DNA of 64,000 nucleotides from Patiria pectinifera (GCA_029964075.1 CM057142.1:325770-389769), one strand, 5' to 3'. Shown: positions 12,601-22,568, numbered from the stretch's first letter. Translations and numbers: made by a program. The notes: a model not told the origin generated them from the sequence alone.

Positions 12601-15600
12601 TTAATTGATTATAATAAGACATGAGTTCTTAATATATTTTTGTGCATTTATACAGACTTCACGGTGCATGGCGGTGATTCACTGCCATTTTTATTTTCGT
12701 TTTATGTTGCGTCGTCTTCACATGCTTCATTATCATCATTGTTTTACCCCAAATTGTCCCTTAATTTTCTTTAAAACTTGCCCTTTATCCATGACATTCT
12801 TGTTGGTTTTAAACACAACTGCTAACTGCATGTTGTTGGGCAAGTCCAATTGACCTACAAGTGGATTTTCGCTCTCTAGTCTTATTATAGGAACGAGGCC
12901 CGCCACTACATCAGAGATGAAACTGGTATATGGCAAAAAAATCGGAAAATATAGGCCGAACAAAATACGTGTCCGAAATCTGGGCCGCGCTGCAGTTAAA
13001 CACATCATGGAGGTAGGAAACACATGTACATGCATGCACAATACACTTCATGCCCAATTTCCGGACACCAACTCCTGCTTTATTTTCGATTCAAACAAAA
13101 TTTTACAATGAAAAAAAAAATGGTCAGTGTTTTCATTGCACAAAATGCCTGAATTACGGTTAGAGTAACGGAGTCATCAATAAAGAAGTTCACTTCTTAC
13201 TTGAGAAAGTCGAGGGAAAAGTCCGAAAGACAAGGGCACCGTTCACGGTGCTTCGATCATGTCCATGATTCAACCACACAACTCCACTACTCCACTTGCA
13301 TTCATCCATACGTGGGGAAAAATCAGGCATTATCGTCTTTCTCTTCCAACAAATGCCAGTGAAATGTTTCGCTAATGCTCTCTTCGCTATCCTCGAGATA
13401 ATCATCACGATTTTTAAAGCATTGCATTTTGTACAACTAAATCTGAAACCTCCGAAAATCGCACAACATAATGATTTTATCCACTGGATCGTTCACAAGG
13501 CCACCTGTTCCCGACCGGCCATGTGCGTGCTAGCGGACGGTACGGTACGGCGGTACCGCACGTACGCCACAGTGATTTTTCCATGTCACCTGTCAATGTT
13601 TAACCTTTTGTCCAGCCGGAGAAGGTACCCATCAGTGTTATGCCCTGTGTTTCTACCGTTGAAACACTCCAATAACGACTGGTGAAAGAGATTAAAACTA
13701 CGCGTTCGCGATGATTTTAACGTGCCATTTCCATCGACTTTTCATCGACTTTTCTTCGAAATTATGATTGAAATAAAATGACATTTTGTAAAAAAATCGT
13801 TACAAAATCAAATTTTGTGGGACACACTGTAAAAAAATCAGAAATTTCGTTGGAAAATTCAAAAATTCAAAAAGTTTCATCTCTGCTACATGATCATGGT
13901 CAGGGTTTTAATTTTTTGAGGGAAATTTGGGGGTAATGACGATGACAGCGCGGAGACAACACGCGACCCGAAAATAAAGATGGCGATCACCGTGCGATGT
14001 ACCGTGAGCACGCACGGCGCGCTGAATCGCAAGGCACAAACCGCGCAGGAAAATCGTGATTTCTAAGAATCTGTTCAAAATTGTAAAATGGGTGTCATTA
14101 GAATTGAGAAAAGTCTGCTTTTGATTGTAAAGGTGATTTTTGAGCAATAAAAAATATTTTTCACTCTAATTTGATCAAAACAAAACAGGGGGCCTACACT
14201 TCATGATCGCCAAAAAACCTCCCTGTACTGTGCCGAAACGCAACGAAGCTGCCTGGCCAATCATGCCATGCCAGTTGCAGACAAACGTACATACATCCCA
14301 TACAGTTCATGTACGTTGATGCTCCGTTGGTACGATGTCGCGCCACCACAACTTAGATTGGTAGCAATACGCTGTATTTATATTACTGCTGTATTTCCCT
14401 ATTAAATATCCAGGTTCACTGCCATGACTGCGGGCAGACAAGCAGAATCCCTGTACTGCATGGAAATTAGTTGTATGGTCTAGGTCCCAGACTTTTACAA
14501 AGCAAAAGACCGTGCCCGCTTGCAAGAGAATTAGACTAATTTTCCTGGGGAACTAGCCAAGTGCACACACAAACATGACAAAACGGGTGACTCATAAAGT
14601 CGTATTGTAAACTTTTTCTTGCAATCTGTGCTCCGTCTGTTCTTTGTTGTATTCCTGTCACAATCTCACATAGTGCAAAATGTTGTTGTTTTTTCTTATT
14701 TATGACACAGGTCTTGTAAAAATAGTTCAGGTCCAGTAAGATGCTTCAGTTACTACTATTAGTATTACTAAGTACTAGACCTGCAGCCTAGTAGGCCTAG
14801 GCCTAGCTTGAGTAACTCCAGCTGACATGCTCATATTCATTCACATGTAGCGCTGGAGGAATAACCTGTTCGTTTCCATGTGGTAGCAAGAGACCCCAAA
14901 AAAACGGCCTCTCCAAAATTGTCCAAATTTCACCTCTTTTATCCCACCCCAGATTCCTACTACCTACCTCATACCATTCGGCAGTCATTCACGAAGCTAC
15001 TAATCGACTTGACACCGACCAAAAAACTAAAATATGAACATTATTGATGATTTCGTTGACTTGTCAGTTAAATTCGTGCAGTACCAATGCTGTCGTCGCA
15101 TGATGATCGGTTAATTTTGTACTCATGTTACGCCCCAACTATGGTATCGGTCCCAACTATAGTTGGGCCTGTCCCAACTATAGTTGGGACTGTCCCAACT
15201 GTAGTTCCATAGTTGGGCTGGCCCAACTATAGTTGGGAGTCATCAAGGGGGCCCAACTATAGTTGGGAGTCATCAAGGGGGCCCAACTATAGTTGGGCCA
15301 CTCCAATCTTTTTATTTTGCGGTGTCCCAACTGTAGTTTACATTGATGTACAACTATAAAACGTTCCCTACAGCTCTGATACACGTCTGACTGTACTGGG
15401 GACCACTGAAATTAGCTATTGACAGGGCTAATCTATAGTTGGGCCACCCCAGTCTTTTTATTTTGCGGTCCCAACTATAGTGTACCTTGTTGTACGATTA
15501 TAAAACATTCCCTACAACTCTTATACACATCTAACTTGACTTGGGACCAATGAAATTATCTATGGGTGGGGCCCATCTATAGCTGGGCCACTGCAATATT

Positions 15601-16690
15601 TTTATTTTGCGGTCCCAACTATAGTTTACATTGATGTACGACTATAAAACATTCCCTACAGCTCTGTTACATGTCCGACTTTACTTGGGACATGGGACCG
15701 CTTTGACATTAGCTATGGGTGGGGCCCTATAGTTGGCCGGCCACGCCAATCTTTGAATTTGCAAAATGTTGCTGGACTAAAAAAAACCCAGCTGGACAAC
15801 TCATCCAATTAGGCAGTGCCACGTGGCAGGCCGGCCCTGTATGCAACACACATGCACGACGAATAGATGGTACCAGCATGCACCATGGAACTCCAGTCCT
15901 AGGGCCAACCTAACTATCGCACTATAGTTGGGACAGTCCCAACTATAGTTGGGCCGACCCAACTGCCGCACTATAGTTGGGACAGTCCCAACTATAGTTG
16001 GGACTGATGCGATAGTTGGGGCGTAACACTCACACGTGACCTAAACAATCGAAAAAAATCTGCTAAATCGGCTAGATCATCCTGATCGCCCTGCGCTCCA
16101 CTCGTGGGCACATGCAGTGTGCGCGATGCATGTGGGTACCATACCGCTTTCAAGCGCCGCTAGTGGGTTCCATTTTCGTCTGGTGCCATGTCGTGGATCA
16201 GGATGATCTAGCCGATTTAGCAGATTTTTTTCTGTGCTGCCTTTTTCAGACAGTCAGATGTCTTATTTTTGTGAAATTTCATGTTGAAATTTTGATACGC
16301 AAACATGTAAAAATGAATCTGGAAATTTCACGAAAATATACATCTGAAAAAGGCAGCACTTTCTGATTAGCCTATAAAGAGGGTGAGTAAGCAAAAAAAA
16401 CCTACAAACTAAGCCTAAATGCAAAAATCAAAATTTGGCAAAGTGCGACACGTATTTGTACATGTGGATGTGTGGCCAATGAAATTCGAGCCCTGGCCCT
16501 GTCACTCAGTCAAACATGTCACATGTAATGATGTATGATTCAGGAAAATTGTTAAACTTTTCGGACTATCGGCCCATGGACCTTTTTGTAAACAACTCAT
16601 ACAGAAAATACCTCTCACCTCAGGCACTGTCGCATCTTGTAAAACCCCGAGCACTTCGTACAAATCTTTCTCACTCAAGCCAGGCGCCAT
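632..16690 (-). CDS. DNAJC17: DnaJ homolog subfamily C member 17, complete, 10 exons
   Basis: A J-domain and RRM co-chaperone, a nuclear protein linked to splicing and transcription in other animals. Coding exons on the minus strand are 16619-16690, 12425-12494, 11901-11959, 8032-8119, 6299-6381, 5137-5239, 4145-4242, 2609-2689, 1570-1677 and 632-1054. All junctions are GT-AG and the reading phases agree, giving 394 residues. The J domain is about residues 8-75, with HPD at 37-39 inside CHPDKNPDNPRA. A charged coiled-coil-like stretch (about 76-158) follows, then the RRM (about 165-246, including SAVVEF). The C-terminal motif DYESLESMRMRQNAERQ sits near residue 364. The human protein is about 304 residues; the extra length is mostly in the last exon, which carries a second related DFES motif near 263. 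The start ATG at 16690 fits the family N-terminus. Introns are full of transposons. Identity is very secure; exon boundaries are inferred from splice consensus. Confidence 0.93.
1760..2478. mobile_element. 719-bp TIR element, CAGTCCTTCTGAT family
   Basis: The left end is CAGTCCTTCTGAT and the right end is its imperfect reverse complement (ATCAGGACGAACTG). Subterminal sequence carries repeated AGGCGTG(C/T)GAT motifs. The 6 bp flanks are TAGTAG on the left and TACTAG on the right, a 6-bp target duplication with one mismatch. It is a longer relative of the 322-bp element at 4698-5019. It sits in the DNAJC17 intron between exons 9 and 8 and has no coding capacity that I can support. Confidence 0.65.
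2837..3158. mobile_element. 322-bp inverted-repeat element (MITE)
   Basis: The ends are long inverted repeats. The left starts CATTACTGGACCGAGCCCAG and continues through GTGGCTTTC; the right is its reverse complement ending GGTCCAGTAATG, with about three mismatches over 34 bp. Near the right arm is an almost perfect palindrome, CCAACCCGGGAATCCCGGG, extended by TTGG (3100-3122). Intronic in DNAJC17. Confidence 0.65.
3315..3735. repeat. 140-bp tandem repeat, three copies
   Basis: A unit containing GACTAACTTCGC, CTATACCACGGGGAAGGG and GATAAAAATAGCTGAAAACA recurs with a 140-bp step; the GGTTCCATCGC block starts at about 3391, 3531 and 3671. Copies two and three are almost identical and the first is more diverged. 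Lies in the DNAJC17 intron between exons 8 and 7. Confidence 0.85.
4354..4534. mobile_element. Small inverted-repeat element, AGTCCATCACAAGTCC ends
   Basis: AGTCCATCACAAGTCC at 4354-4369 is exactly inverted at 4519-4534, with several further CACAAGT repeats between. A related copy lies at about 63298-63440 in the BBOX1-like gene, so this is a dispersed non-coding family. Confidence 0.6.
4698..5019. mobile_element. 322-bp MITE with 17-bp perfect TIRs and 6-bp TSD
   Basis: The terminal inverted repeats CAGTCCTTCTGATTTGA (4698-4714 and inverted 5003-5019) are perfect. They are flanked by the direct repeat ATCTAC at 4692-4697 and 5020-5025, so the target duplication is 6 bp. The interior repeats AGGCGTG-type motifs shared with 1760-2478. 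Non-autonomous; inserted in the DNAJC17 intron upstream of exon 7 (between exons 6 and 7). Confidence 0.85.
5284..5709. mobile_element. hAT-like MITE, 426 bp
   Basis: The ends TAGGGCTGTTCG and its imperfect inversion CGGATAGCCCTG are rich in AATATT-type sequence. They are flanked by ATCTCCAT (5276-5283) and ATATCCAT (5710-5717), an 8-bp duplication with one mismatch, as expected for hAT elements. Lies in the intron between DNAJC17 exons 6 and 5. Confidence 0.6.
6382..8031. other. DNAJC17 intron (between exons 5 and 4), no recognised element
   Basis: AT-rich intron sequence. Two short related stretches (CACGTTAGGGAACAC at about 7228 and AACGTTAGGAAACACCA at about 7457) suggest an old repeat, but I could not define its ends. 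No coding exon is supported here. Confidence 0.5.
8497..10174. mobile_element. TIR element (family CAGAGATGAAACT) carrying a nested insertion
   Basis: Starts CAGAGATGAAACT and ends AGTTTCATCTCTG, a perfect 13-bp inverted repeat, flanked by CACTCA at 8491-8496 and 10175-10180 (6-bp duplication). It matches the 974-bp copy at 12912-13885 along its length except for an extra block at 8902-9616. The body includes CCGAAATCTGGGCCGCGCTGC, which is also in the other copy. No intact transposase is visible. Confidence 0.85.
8902..9616. mobile_element. Nested PIF/Harbinger-like TIR element, 715 bp
   Basis: Long imperfect inverted repeats run from AGCCCCTGTCACACTTTTGC on the left to the inversion ending GTGTGACAGGGCCC on the right, and continue inward through TAAGGAATTAGGATACGC. 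The flank is TAA on both sides. The sister element at 12912-13885 shows the unoccupied site (CTCTTCCAACAAATGCC near 13345). The interior is a dense array of GCGTATG/CATACGC motifs. A TAA duplication plus GGGCC-type ends suggests PIF/Harbinger; superfamily is inferred. Confidence 0.75.
10591..10954. mobile_element. MITE with about 60-bp inverted arms
   Basis: The left arm from 10591 (AATTCGGGCGATTCAC, then CACCAAGACTTTGCCATGGA) is inverted with few changes at about 10894-10954 (CTCCATGGCAAACTCTTGG, then GTGAATCGCCCAAATT). Intronic in DNAJC17 between exons 4 and 3; non-coding. Confidence 0.7.
10955..11900. other. DNAJC17 intron, poorly defined repeat remnants
   Basis: TTTAAGACCGG-type sequence near 11328 and its inverted relative near 11754-11775 suggest an old TIR element. 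The segment from about 11797 to 11862 (GTGACGGGCTCTCGACCAAT) recurs at about 44150-44210. No exon apart from the DNAJC17 exon starting at 11901. Confidence 0.4.
12912..13885. mobile_element. 974-bp TIR element, family CAGAGATGAAACT
   Basis: Second copy of the family at 8497-10174, without the nested insertion. Ends are CAGAGATGAAACT and AGTTTCATCTCTG. The flanking direct repeat is CTACAT at 12906-12911 and 13886-13891, again 6 bp. It lies in the DNAJC17 intron between exons 1 and 2. No transposase frame could be supported. Confidence 0.85.
13886..15125. other. DNAJC17 intron 1, unannotated stretch
   Basis: No gene, tRNA or clear element recognised. The short open frames here show no family motif. 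Confidence 0.4.
15126..16028. mobile_element. 903-bp TIR element filled with a 16-bp palindrome
   Basis: The perfect 17-bp terminal inverted repeats TGTTACGCCCCAACTAT (15126-15142 and inverted at 16012-16028) are flanked by CTCA on both sides (15122-15125, 16029-16032). The palindrome CCCAACTATAGTTGGG occurs repeatedly near both ends and as variants inside. The middle holds about three tandem units of roughly 145 bp (each with TTTTTATTTTGCGGT and ACTATAAAAC), near 15295-15720. Non-coding. Confidence 0.85.
16052..16231. repeat. 36-bp perfect inverted repeat with 108-nt loop
   Basis: Bases 16052-16087 are the exact reverse complement of 16196-16231 (core GCTAAATCGGCTAGATCATC). The loop is not repeated elsewhere in the window. 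Probably a MITE or fold-back remnant next to the element at 15126-16028. Confidence 0.8.
16234..16359. mobile_element. 126-bp MITE with 16-bp perfect TIRs
   Basis: GTGCTGCCTTTTTCAG at 16234-16249 is exactly inverted at 16344-16359, and inverted similarity continues inward (GTGAAATTTC/GAAATTTCAC). TTTCT flanks both sides, giving a probable 5-bp target duplication. It begins 2 bp after the 36-bp inverted repeat described at 16052-16231. Confidence 0.75.
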
Positions 16691-16752
16691 GTTTTCATTA
16701 ATGAACAGCGCCCTCCAGTGTCGCAAAAACACATTTTTGTCTTCCTTTTTAT

Positions 16753-17222
16753 GGTAGCAGACCAGTAAATATACTTCCATTGACCCCAATGGTAAATGCT
16801 CCCACTTCAAAAATTCGGGAAAAATACTCACAACTCTCCAAGGTGTTCGAGACACACATCAAATTAAAGCTTATTTCATCATCTTTCATTTTCTTTTCAA
16901 TTTTTGGGGGGTCAACGGATGACTTTTAGGAGAAATTTCCATCTGAAGATGATCACCCCTGAAAATAGTCCTGAAGCCCATCGCCATTTTGAAAAACGAT
17001 GCCTACACTCCATTGCAAAGTAGAGCGCTTTTAGGGTCCAAATTACATCAAAATTACACAGAACTGCAAGCTCCAAGTCCTGTGCACGGTTTCCACCCAT
17101 ATTTTTTACAAACCCTCAAGTTCATGGCCCACAGCATGCTCAAATACCGAAGATTTTGAGGGCATGCAAATCGTGATTTGGCCGGCGCAGGCAATTTCGG
17201 ACCGATTTACTGGTCTGCACCC
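16753..17222. mobile_element. 470-bp repeat A, copy 1 (TIR-bounded)
   Basis: Begins GGTAGCAGACCAGTAAAT and ends ATTTACTGGTCTGCACCC, so GCAGACCAGTAAAT is a 14-bp perfect inverted repeat at its ends. It is nearly identical to 18873-19342. Related fragments lie at about 44590-44760 and 58020-58170. Its near edge is 62 bp upstream of the DNAJC17 start codon. Confidence 0.8.
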
Positions 17223-18872
17223 TATAGAGAAGCGAGGTTTTGAAAAATTTCTCCAAACCACTTGTACGGCACGAGGAAGGATGGATGACTCATATTTCAT
17301 CAAAAAATTGCGAAAAAAAAATCTCTGACTGCGATTTCTGGCCTGAAAACAAGCCCTCTGTTTGCGGCTACCTTACTGTAGGGCGCCCCCAACGGGCGTG
17401 AAATGAGTTTTTGCTCCTTCCGACCCCAAATTACCCCCAACCCTTGTTCGCTCGAAATTGCTGTGATTGGAGGACGGTCCATCGGCCCTATTCAGATTTT
17501 GGGCGCATTTGTTGCGGAACCGCCATTGGTGACCCCTTTTGAAATGCTGCCCCCCCCAGGTTCCGCCCCCCTGAAAAAAAAACACTCCGCAAACATTTGA
17601 CAACAAACAGTGGAAGACGCCATTTTGAAACTACAGAGAAGCGAGGTTTTGAAAAATTTCTCCAAACCACTTGTACGGCACGAGGAAGGATGGATGACTC
17701 ATATTTCATCAAAAAATTGCGAAAAAAAAAATCTCTGACTGCGATTTCTGGCCTGAAAACAAGCCCTCTGTTTGCGGCTACCTTACTGTAGGGCGCCCCC
17801 AACGGGCGTGAAATGAGTTTTTGCTCCTTCCGACCCCAAATTACCCCCCCCCCCCCTTGTTCGCTCGAAATTGCTGTGATTGGAGGACGGTCCATCGGCC
17901 CTATTCAGATTTTGGGCGCATTTGTTGCGGAACCGCCATTGGTGACCCCTTTTGAAATGCTGCCCCCCCCCCAGGTTCCGCCCCCCTGAAAAAAAAAACA
18001 CTCCGCAAACATTTGACAACAAACAGTGGAAGACGCCATTTTGAAACTACATATAGAGAAGCGAGGTTTTGAAAAATTTCTCCAAACCACTTGTACGGCA
18101 CGAGGAAGGATGGATGACTCATATTTCATCAAAAAATTGCGAAAAAAAAAATCTCTGACTGCGATTTCTGGCCTGAAAACAAGCCCTCTGTTTGCGGCTA
18201 CCTTACTGTAGGGCGCCCCCAACGGGCGTGAAATGAGTTTTGCTCCTTCCGACCCCAAATTACCCCCTTGTTCGCTCGAAATTGCTGTGATTGGAGGGCG
18301 GTCCATCGGCCCTATTCATATTTTGGGCCCATTTTTTGCGGAACCGCCATTTGTGCCACCCTTTGAAATGCTGCCCCCCCCCCAGTTTCCGCCCCCCTGA
18401 AAAAAAAACACTCCGCAAACATTTGACAACAAACAGTGGAAGACGCCATTTTGAAACTACATATAGAGAAGCGAGGTTTTGAAAAATTTCTCCAAACCAC
18501 TTGTACGGCACGAGGAAGGATGGATGACTCATATTTCATCAAAAAATTGCGAAAAAAAAAATCTCTGACTGCGATTTCTGGCCTGAAAACAAGCCCTCTG
18601 TTTGCGGCTACCTTACTGTAGGGCGCCCCCAACGGGCGTGAAATGAGTTTTTGCTCCTTCCGACCCCAAATTACCCCAACCGATCGTTCGCTCGAAATTG
18701 CTGTGATTGGAGGACGGTCCATCGGCCCTATTCAGATTTTGGGCGCATTTGTTGCGGAACCGCCATTGGTGACCCCTTTTGAAATGCTGCCCCCAGGTTC
18801 CGCCCCCCTGAAAAAAAAACACTCCGCAAACATTTGACAACAAACAGTGGAAGACGCCATTTTGAAACTACA
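17223..18872. repeat. Four tandem copies of an approximately 412-bp unit
   Basis: Units are 17223-17635, 17636-18051, 18052-18461 and 18462-18872 (413, 416, 410, 411 bp). Each runs from (TATA)GAGAAGCGAGGTTTTG to GCCATTTTGAAACTACA. They are almost identical; length differences sit in poly-C and poly-A tracts. Open frames on both strands recur once per unit and are by-products of the repetition. The array lies between the two A repeats. Confidence 0.92.
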
Positions 18873-19342
18873 GGTAGCAGACCAGTAAATAAACTTCCAT
18901 TGACCCCAATGGTAAATGCTCCCACTTCAAAAATTCGGGAAAAATACTCACAACTCTCCAAGGTGTTCGAGACACACATCAAATTAAAGCTTATTTCATC
19001 ATCTTTCATTTTCTTTTCAATTTTGGGGGGGTCAACGGATGACTTTTAGGAGAAATTTCCATCTGAAGATGATTACCCCTGAAAATAGTCCTGAAGCCCA
19101 TCGCCATTTTGAAAAACGATGCCTACACTCCATTGCAAAGTAGAGCGCTTTTAGGGTCCAAATTACATCAAAATTACACAGAACTGCAAGCTCCAAGTCC
19201 TGTGCACGGTTTCCACCCATATTTTTTACAAACCCTCAAGTTCATGGCCCACAGCATGCTCAAATACCGAAGATTTTGAGGGCCTGCAAATCGTGATTTG
19301 GCCGGCGCAGGCAATTTCGGACCGATTTACTGGTCTGCACCC
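18873..19342. mobile_element. 470-bp repeat A, copy 2 (TIR-bounded)
   Basis: A direct copy of 16753-17222 with only a handful of differences and the same length. TTAT precedes copy 1 (16749-16752) and also follows copy 2, consistent with the whole A-units-A block having moved or expanded as one piece. Confidence 0.8.
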
Positions 19343-19408
19343 TTATGGGTGCTTTCGTTTTCGCTGGTAACCCCCGCCCTGCAAACAGGACGCTGGGATA
19401 CTCTGATG

Positions 19409-19913
19409 CAACCTCGTCCCCAGTGCTTACTTTATTTCCAACCGCGTTTCCAATAGTAAACCCTGGATAGGAAACTTTCTTCCTGTATCCTGATTGGATA
19501 CCGCAATTGGCTAGTAATGGATTTTTATCGTGTACTTGGTGCTATATATTCACAACGTGCAGTACGTGTTTTCGCGATCATTCGTCCACGCCTTCTCGAA
19601 AATACTAATTTCCTTTCCAATTTGCTCATATTAATATGAAATATGATACTGCATGTTGTCTTGATAAGATCGTAACAGTTTGATTTCAAAAATCGTGTTT
19701 TCGTAACTCACGCCGTGCTCGCGCTGCTACGAATTGACTCTGTTTTTACCCCAGACACCGCATACAAAAACAAACGCTAATGTTAACGCATATCCAGGCA
19801 CCAGACTGTTCCTCATTTGCATACGTCTGCAAAAATCTTGCACATGCAAACGATCCAATACCAGAGCAGGTAGTGGTGGGCGCGTACTGCTCGACACCCT
19901 GGGGACGAGGTTG
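19409..19913. mobile_element. 505-bp TIR element with 9-bp TSD
   Basis: Starts CAACCTCGTCCCCAG and ends CTGGGGACGAGGTTG, flanked by the perfect 9-bp direct repeat ACTCTGATG at 19400-19408 and 19914-19922. A 9-bp duplication suggests a Mutator-like (MULE) non-autonomous element, though Merlin is possible. A related terminus (CAACCTCGTTTCCAGGG) appears at about 54458. Confidence 0.8.
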
Positions 19914-20206
19914 ACTCTGATGAGCTTCTCAGAATAGGAAGTGGCCTATGAGCTATGTATAAAGCATCTGACTGCAGCTGTTCAAGACCGCAGCTAGACA
20001 ATGTGCACAAATAAAATCAGAAAACTTTTTATAGAAATGCACACGTTCCATACCGGATGTGATTTCTGTTTCATTGCGGACCATGTGGACAAAATTTTGA
20101 GCGCCGCATAATGCAATCCGACCGTTTGTGATTCGAAACGGAGCTGAGCAAGTGAGGGGAATTGTAAATTTACAACACAGATAAGTTGTACATAATTTCG
20201 AGCGAA

Positions 20207-21024
20207 GCGTTCGTTTAGCTCACCGTACCCGGGTCGACACAGGCACGGGCGTCGCTGGAGGGGGTTGAGGGGGTGTCACCCCCTATGGTCATGCACCCCC
20301 CCCCCCATTAGTCAGTTTTGTCGGCAAAATTATGGTGCTGTCGGCAAAATAGAAAGTGAAGAATGGAGAAGGAAGGGGAAAAGAAGAAGGAAGAAGAAAA
20401 AAATGGAAAATGTAGGCCTAACTAATAAACACCGCTGCTCAAAACCCCGCGCCGCTAAAATCCGGTTTTGCAAAATGGCAAAAGAGTGTACATTTGTCAT
20501 GTCGGCATGAGCTGCATGCCTCGCGAGGTCGCTTTATATACGGCGGTTGACAGCTTCAGCTGTGCAAAACACAAGCACGTGCTCGCTCGCAGACAGTAAC
20601 GAATTGAGCTGCATGATTCTTTGTGACGATTCAAAATCATGGATCAAGCTAATTAAGAGGGTAAATCTCGAGTCAAGTTACAGTTTTGATGTGATGTTTG
20701 TGATGAAATACATTGTACATCTCCCTAAACTCGAGCAATTTCATTCAAAAAGTCAGGGGAAAGTGGCTAGGAAAATGCCTCAGATTGCACCACGTACAGA
20801 GCATCTAGAATCCAAAAATTTAAGCGGGCCCGGACCCCACGCCATCAGGGCTTCACGCTCTGCGCTCGCATATAAAAAAGTTCCACTTTAGGATTTAAAG
20901 ACCGCCATTCAGTCTGGGAGCAGGGAACAGGCTTGAACAACGTATGCGCACACGTACTGAGTGCGCATGCGCGTGTAGCCTGCCTTAACCCGTGTCGACT
21001 CGGGTGAGCTAAACTAACGCACCC
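20207..21024. mobile_element. TIR element, GCGTTCGTTTAGCTCACC family, copy 1
   Basis: The left end GCGTTCGTTTAGCTCACC followed by CCGGGTCGACAC is inverted at about 20985-21024 (GTGTCGACTCGGGTGAGCT and on). The same terminus bounds the element at 21797-22303. No convincing coding region inside. Confidence 0.65.
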
Positions 21025-21796
21025 TTTGTATAGGTGGGGCCGGTGAGGGACCGAAGGGGTGTGGATTTTGGAGGTGGTGAGATTAACCCTCATATCCGCG
21101 AGACCAAAAAAATTACGCGGAGTAACCACATGGAGAATTTTATCACCACACGTGTTTCTAGGTCAATAACCCCCTCATGCACAAGATATAGGGCAGTCAC
21201 ATGGCCTTTGTGTGGGCCGGGATTGTTTACGACCTGTCTGAGCTCTGGGCGGCACGAGGGGTTGACACAAAGAGATCGGCGGCACAAAGGGGTTGGCCAC
21301 TAAGATCTCCAATTACTGCACAAAGGCATTGGGCGCCTTGGGGCTGCTGTCTTTCAACACTCCTTACTCTGCAGTGGTTAGGGTCTGGCCAATGGGAGTC
21401 TACAGGCTTGTGGTGTATACCAGGGGTGAGGGTTACATGGAATCTTGGTCTTATTGGCCCATTGAAAAAAGTTATGACCATAATCTGGTAACATGTGGAG
21501 AATTTTATCAGCGCGTGGCCACTTCTCCGTACATATTACTAGTTTGTACCTTCTTCCTTTCATGATTTTCAGCCGATTACGTTGTGTGCGAATGTGAGGC
21601 GAAGGTTGATACGGACGTGGTATACCTCCAATTTATATAAGCACTCATGTTATTTGAAATTTTAAACGTCAGACCTCTTCTTGCTAGGACAGCTGTTTAT
21701 AAATTTCCTACACTGCAAAAAAGTCATGCGAGCGGTATTGTACCCGGCTTGAACTCTCGGCCGGCCCGCCCGCCGGGGAGATGAGTGTCCTATAAC
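21025..21796. other. Intergenic spacer, no recognised feature
   Basis: Overlapping short frames on both strands, none with a recognisable motif. Nothing further supported. Confidence 0.4.
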
Positions 21797-22303
21797 GGGT
21801 GCGTTCGTTTAGCTCACCCGGGTCGACACGGGTAAAGGCAGACGGGTCAGCCACGACAGCCGGGCTAATCGAACGCTCAAGCCATCACGATCCTCACGTG
21901 ACGCGTTAGCCTTGGCCGTAGCCACTGACAAAACGCCCGTTTCGGATTGGGTCTTAGTTTGAGATTTACTGCTTTTAAATTTAAGTCAGTTACAAAACTC
22001 AAAAAAGTTGGCCTGAAATTATAGCCTCAAAAGCCGCAATGAACTCAATAAAATAACGATTACCTTTAGACTTCAAATAAAGTCAACTTTTAAGTCCACT
22101 TGAGATTTCCGCTGTTCGGCCGCCATATTTGTCGGTTTCTAGGGAATGAACAACGCATGCGTGACGTACTTCCACCAGTGACTCTACTCCACGAGCAGGG
22201 TATGTGGTGGCTGACCCGGGTGAGCCCCAAGAATGACGTCAGAGCTAATTAAACGGCACGGGGCTGACCTGTGTCGACCCGGGTGAGCTAAACGAACGCA
22301 CCC
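21797..22303. mobile_element. TIR element, GCGTTCGTTTAGCTCACC family, copy 2
   Basis: Left GGGTGCGTTCGTTTAGCTCA, then CCCGGGTCGACACGGG, inverted at the right end finishing TGAGCTAAACGAACGCACCC. Inverted arms are about 35 bp. TATA lies close outside each end but the target duplication is not certain. Non-coding. Confidence 0.75.
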
Positions 22304-22568
22304 TATATGAATAAATTCGATAGACGCAGGCCTCCGATCTTTTCCTTCGACTATCAGATACAGACGTTTGAATTTTGAGGAAGGCACCATAGACGGGTCC
22401 GGGGGAGAGGCGGGGGCCGCAGCCATGCAATCGTAGAAAAGGAATGAAGACGTCTTTTCTTAAATCGACGCCATACTCATCCCCTTACCCCAAACGGATT
22501 TTTGACAATAATATTTTATATAAAAACCAGGAGATAAAGAAAAAAAAGAAGCGTCTCCTACTGTCAAA

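Noticed and set aside
15126-16028. CRISPR-like repeat array
   Set aside because: The repeats are palindromic, irregularly spaced and sit within a TIR element of a eukaryotic genome.
17300-18843. Repeated 60-136-codon frames (for example starting MDRPPITAISSEQ)
   Set aside because: They recur once per 412-bp tandem unit, on both strands, and shift with poly-C length. No domain is recognised.
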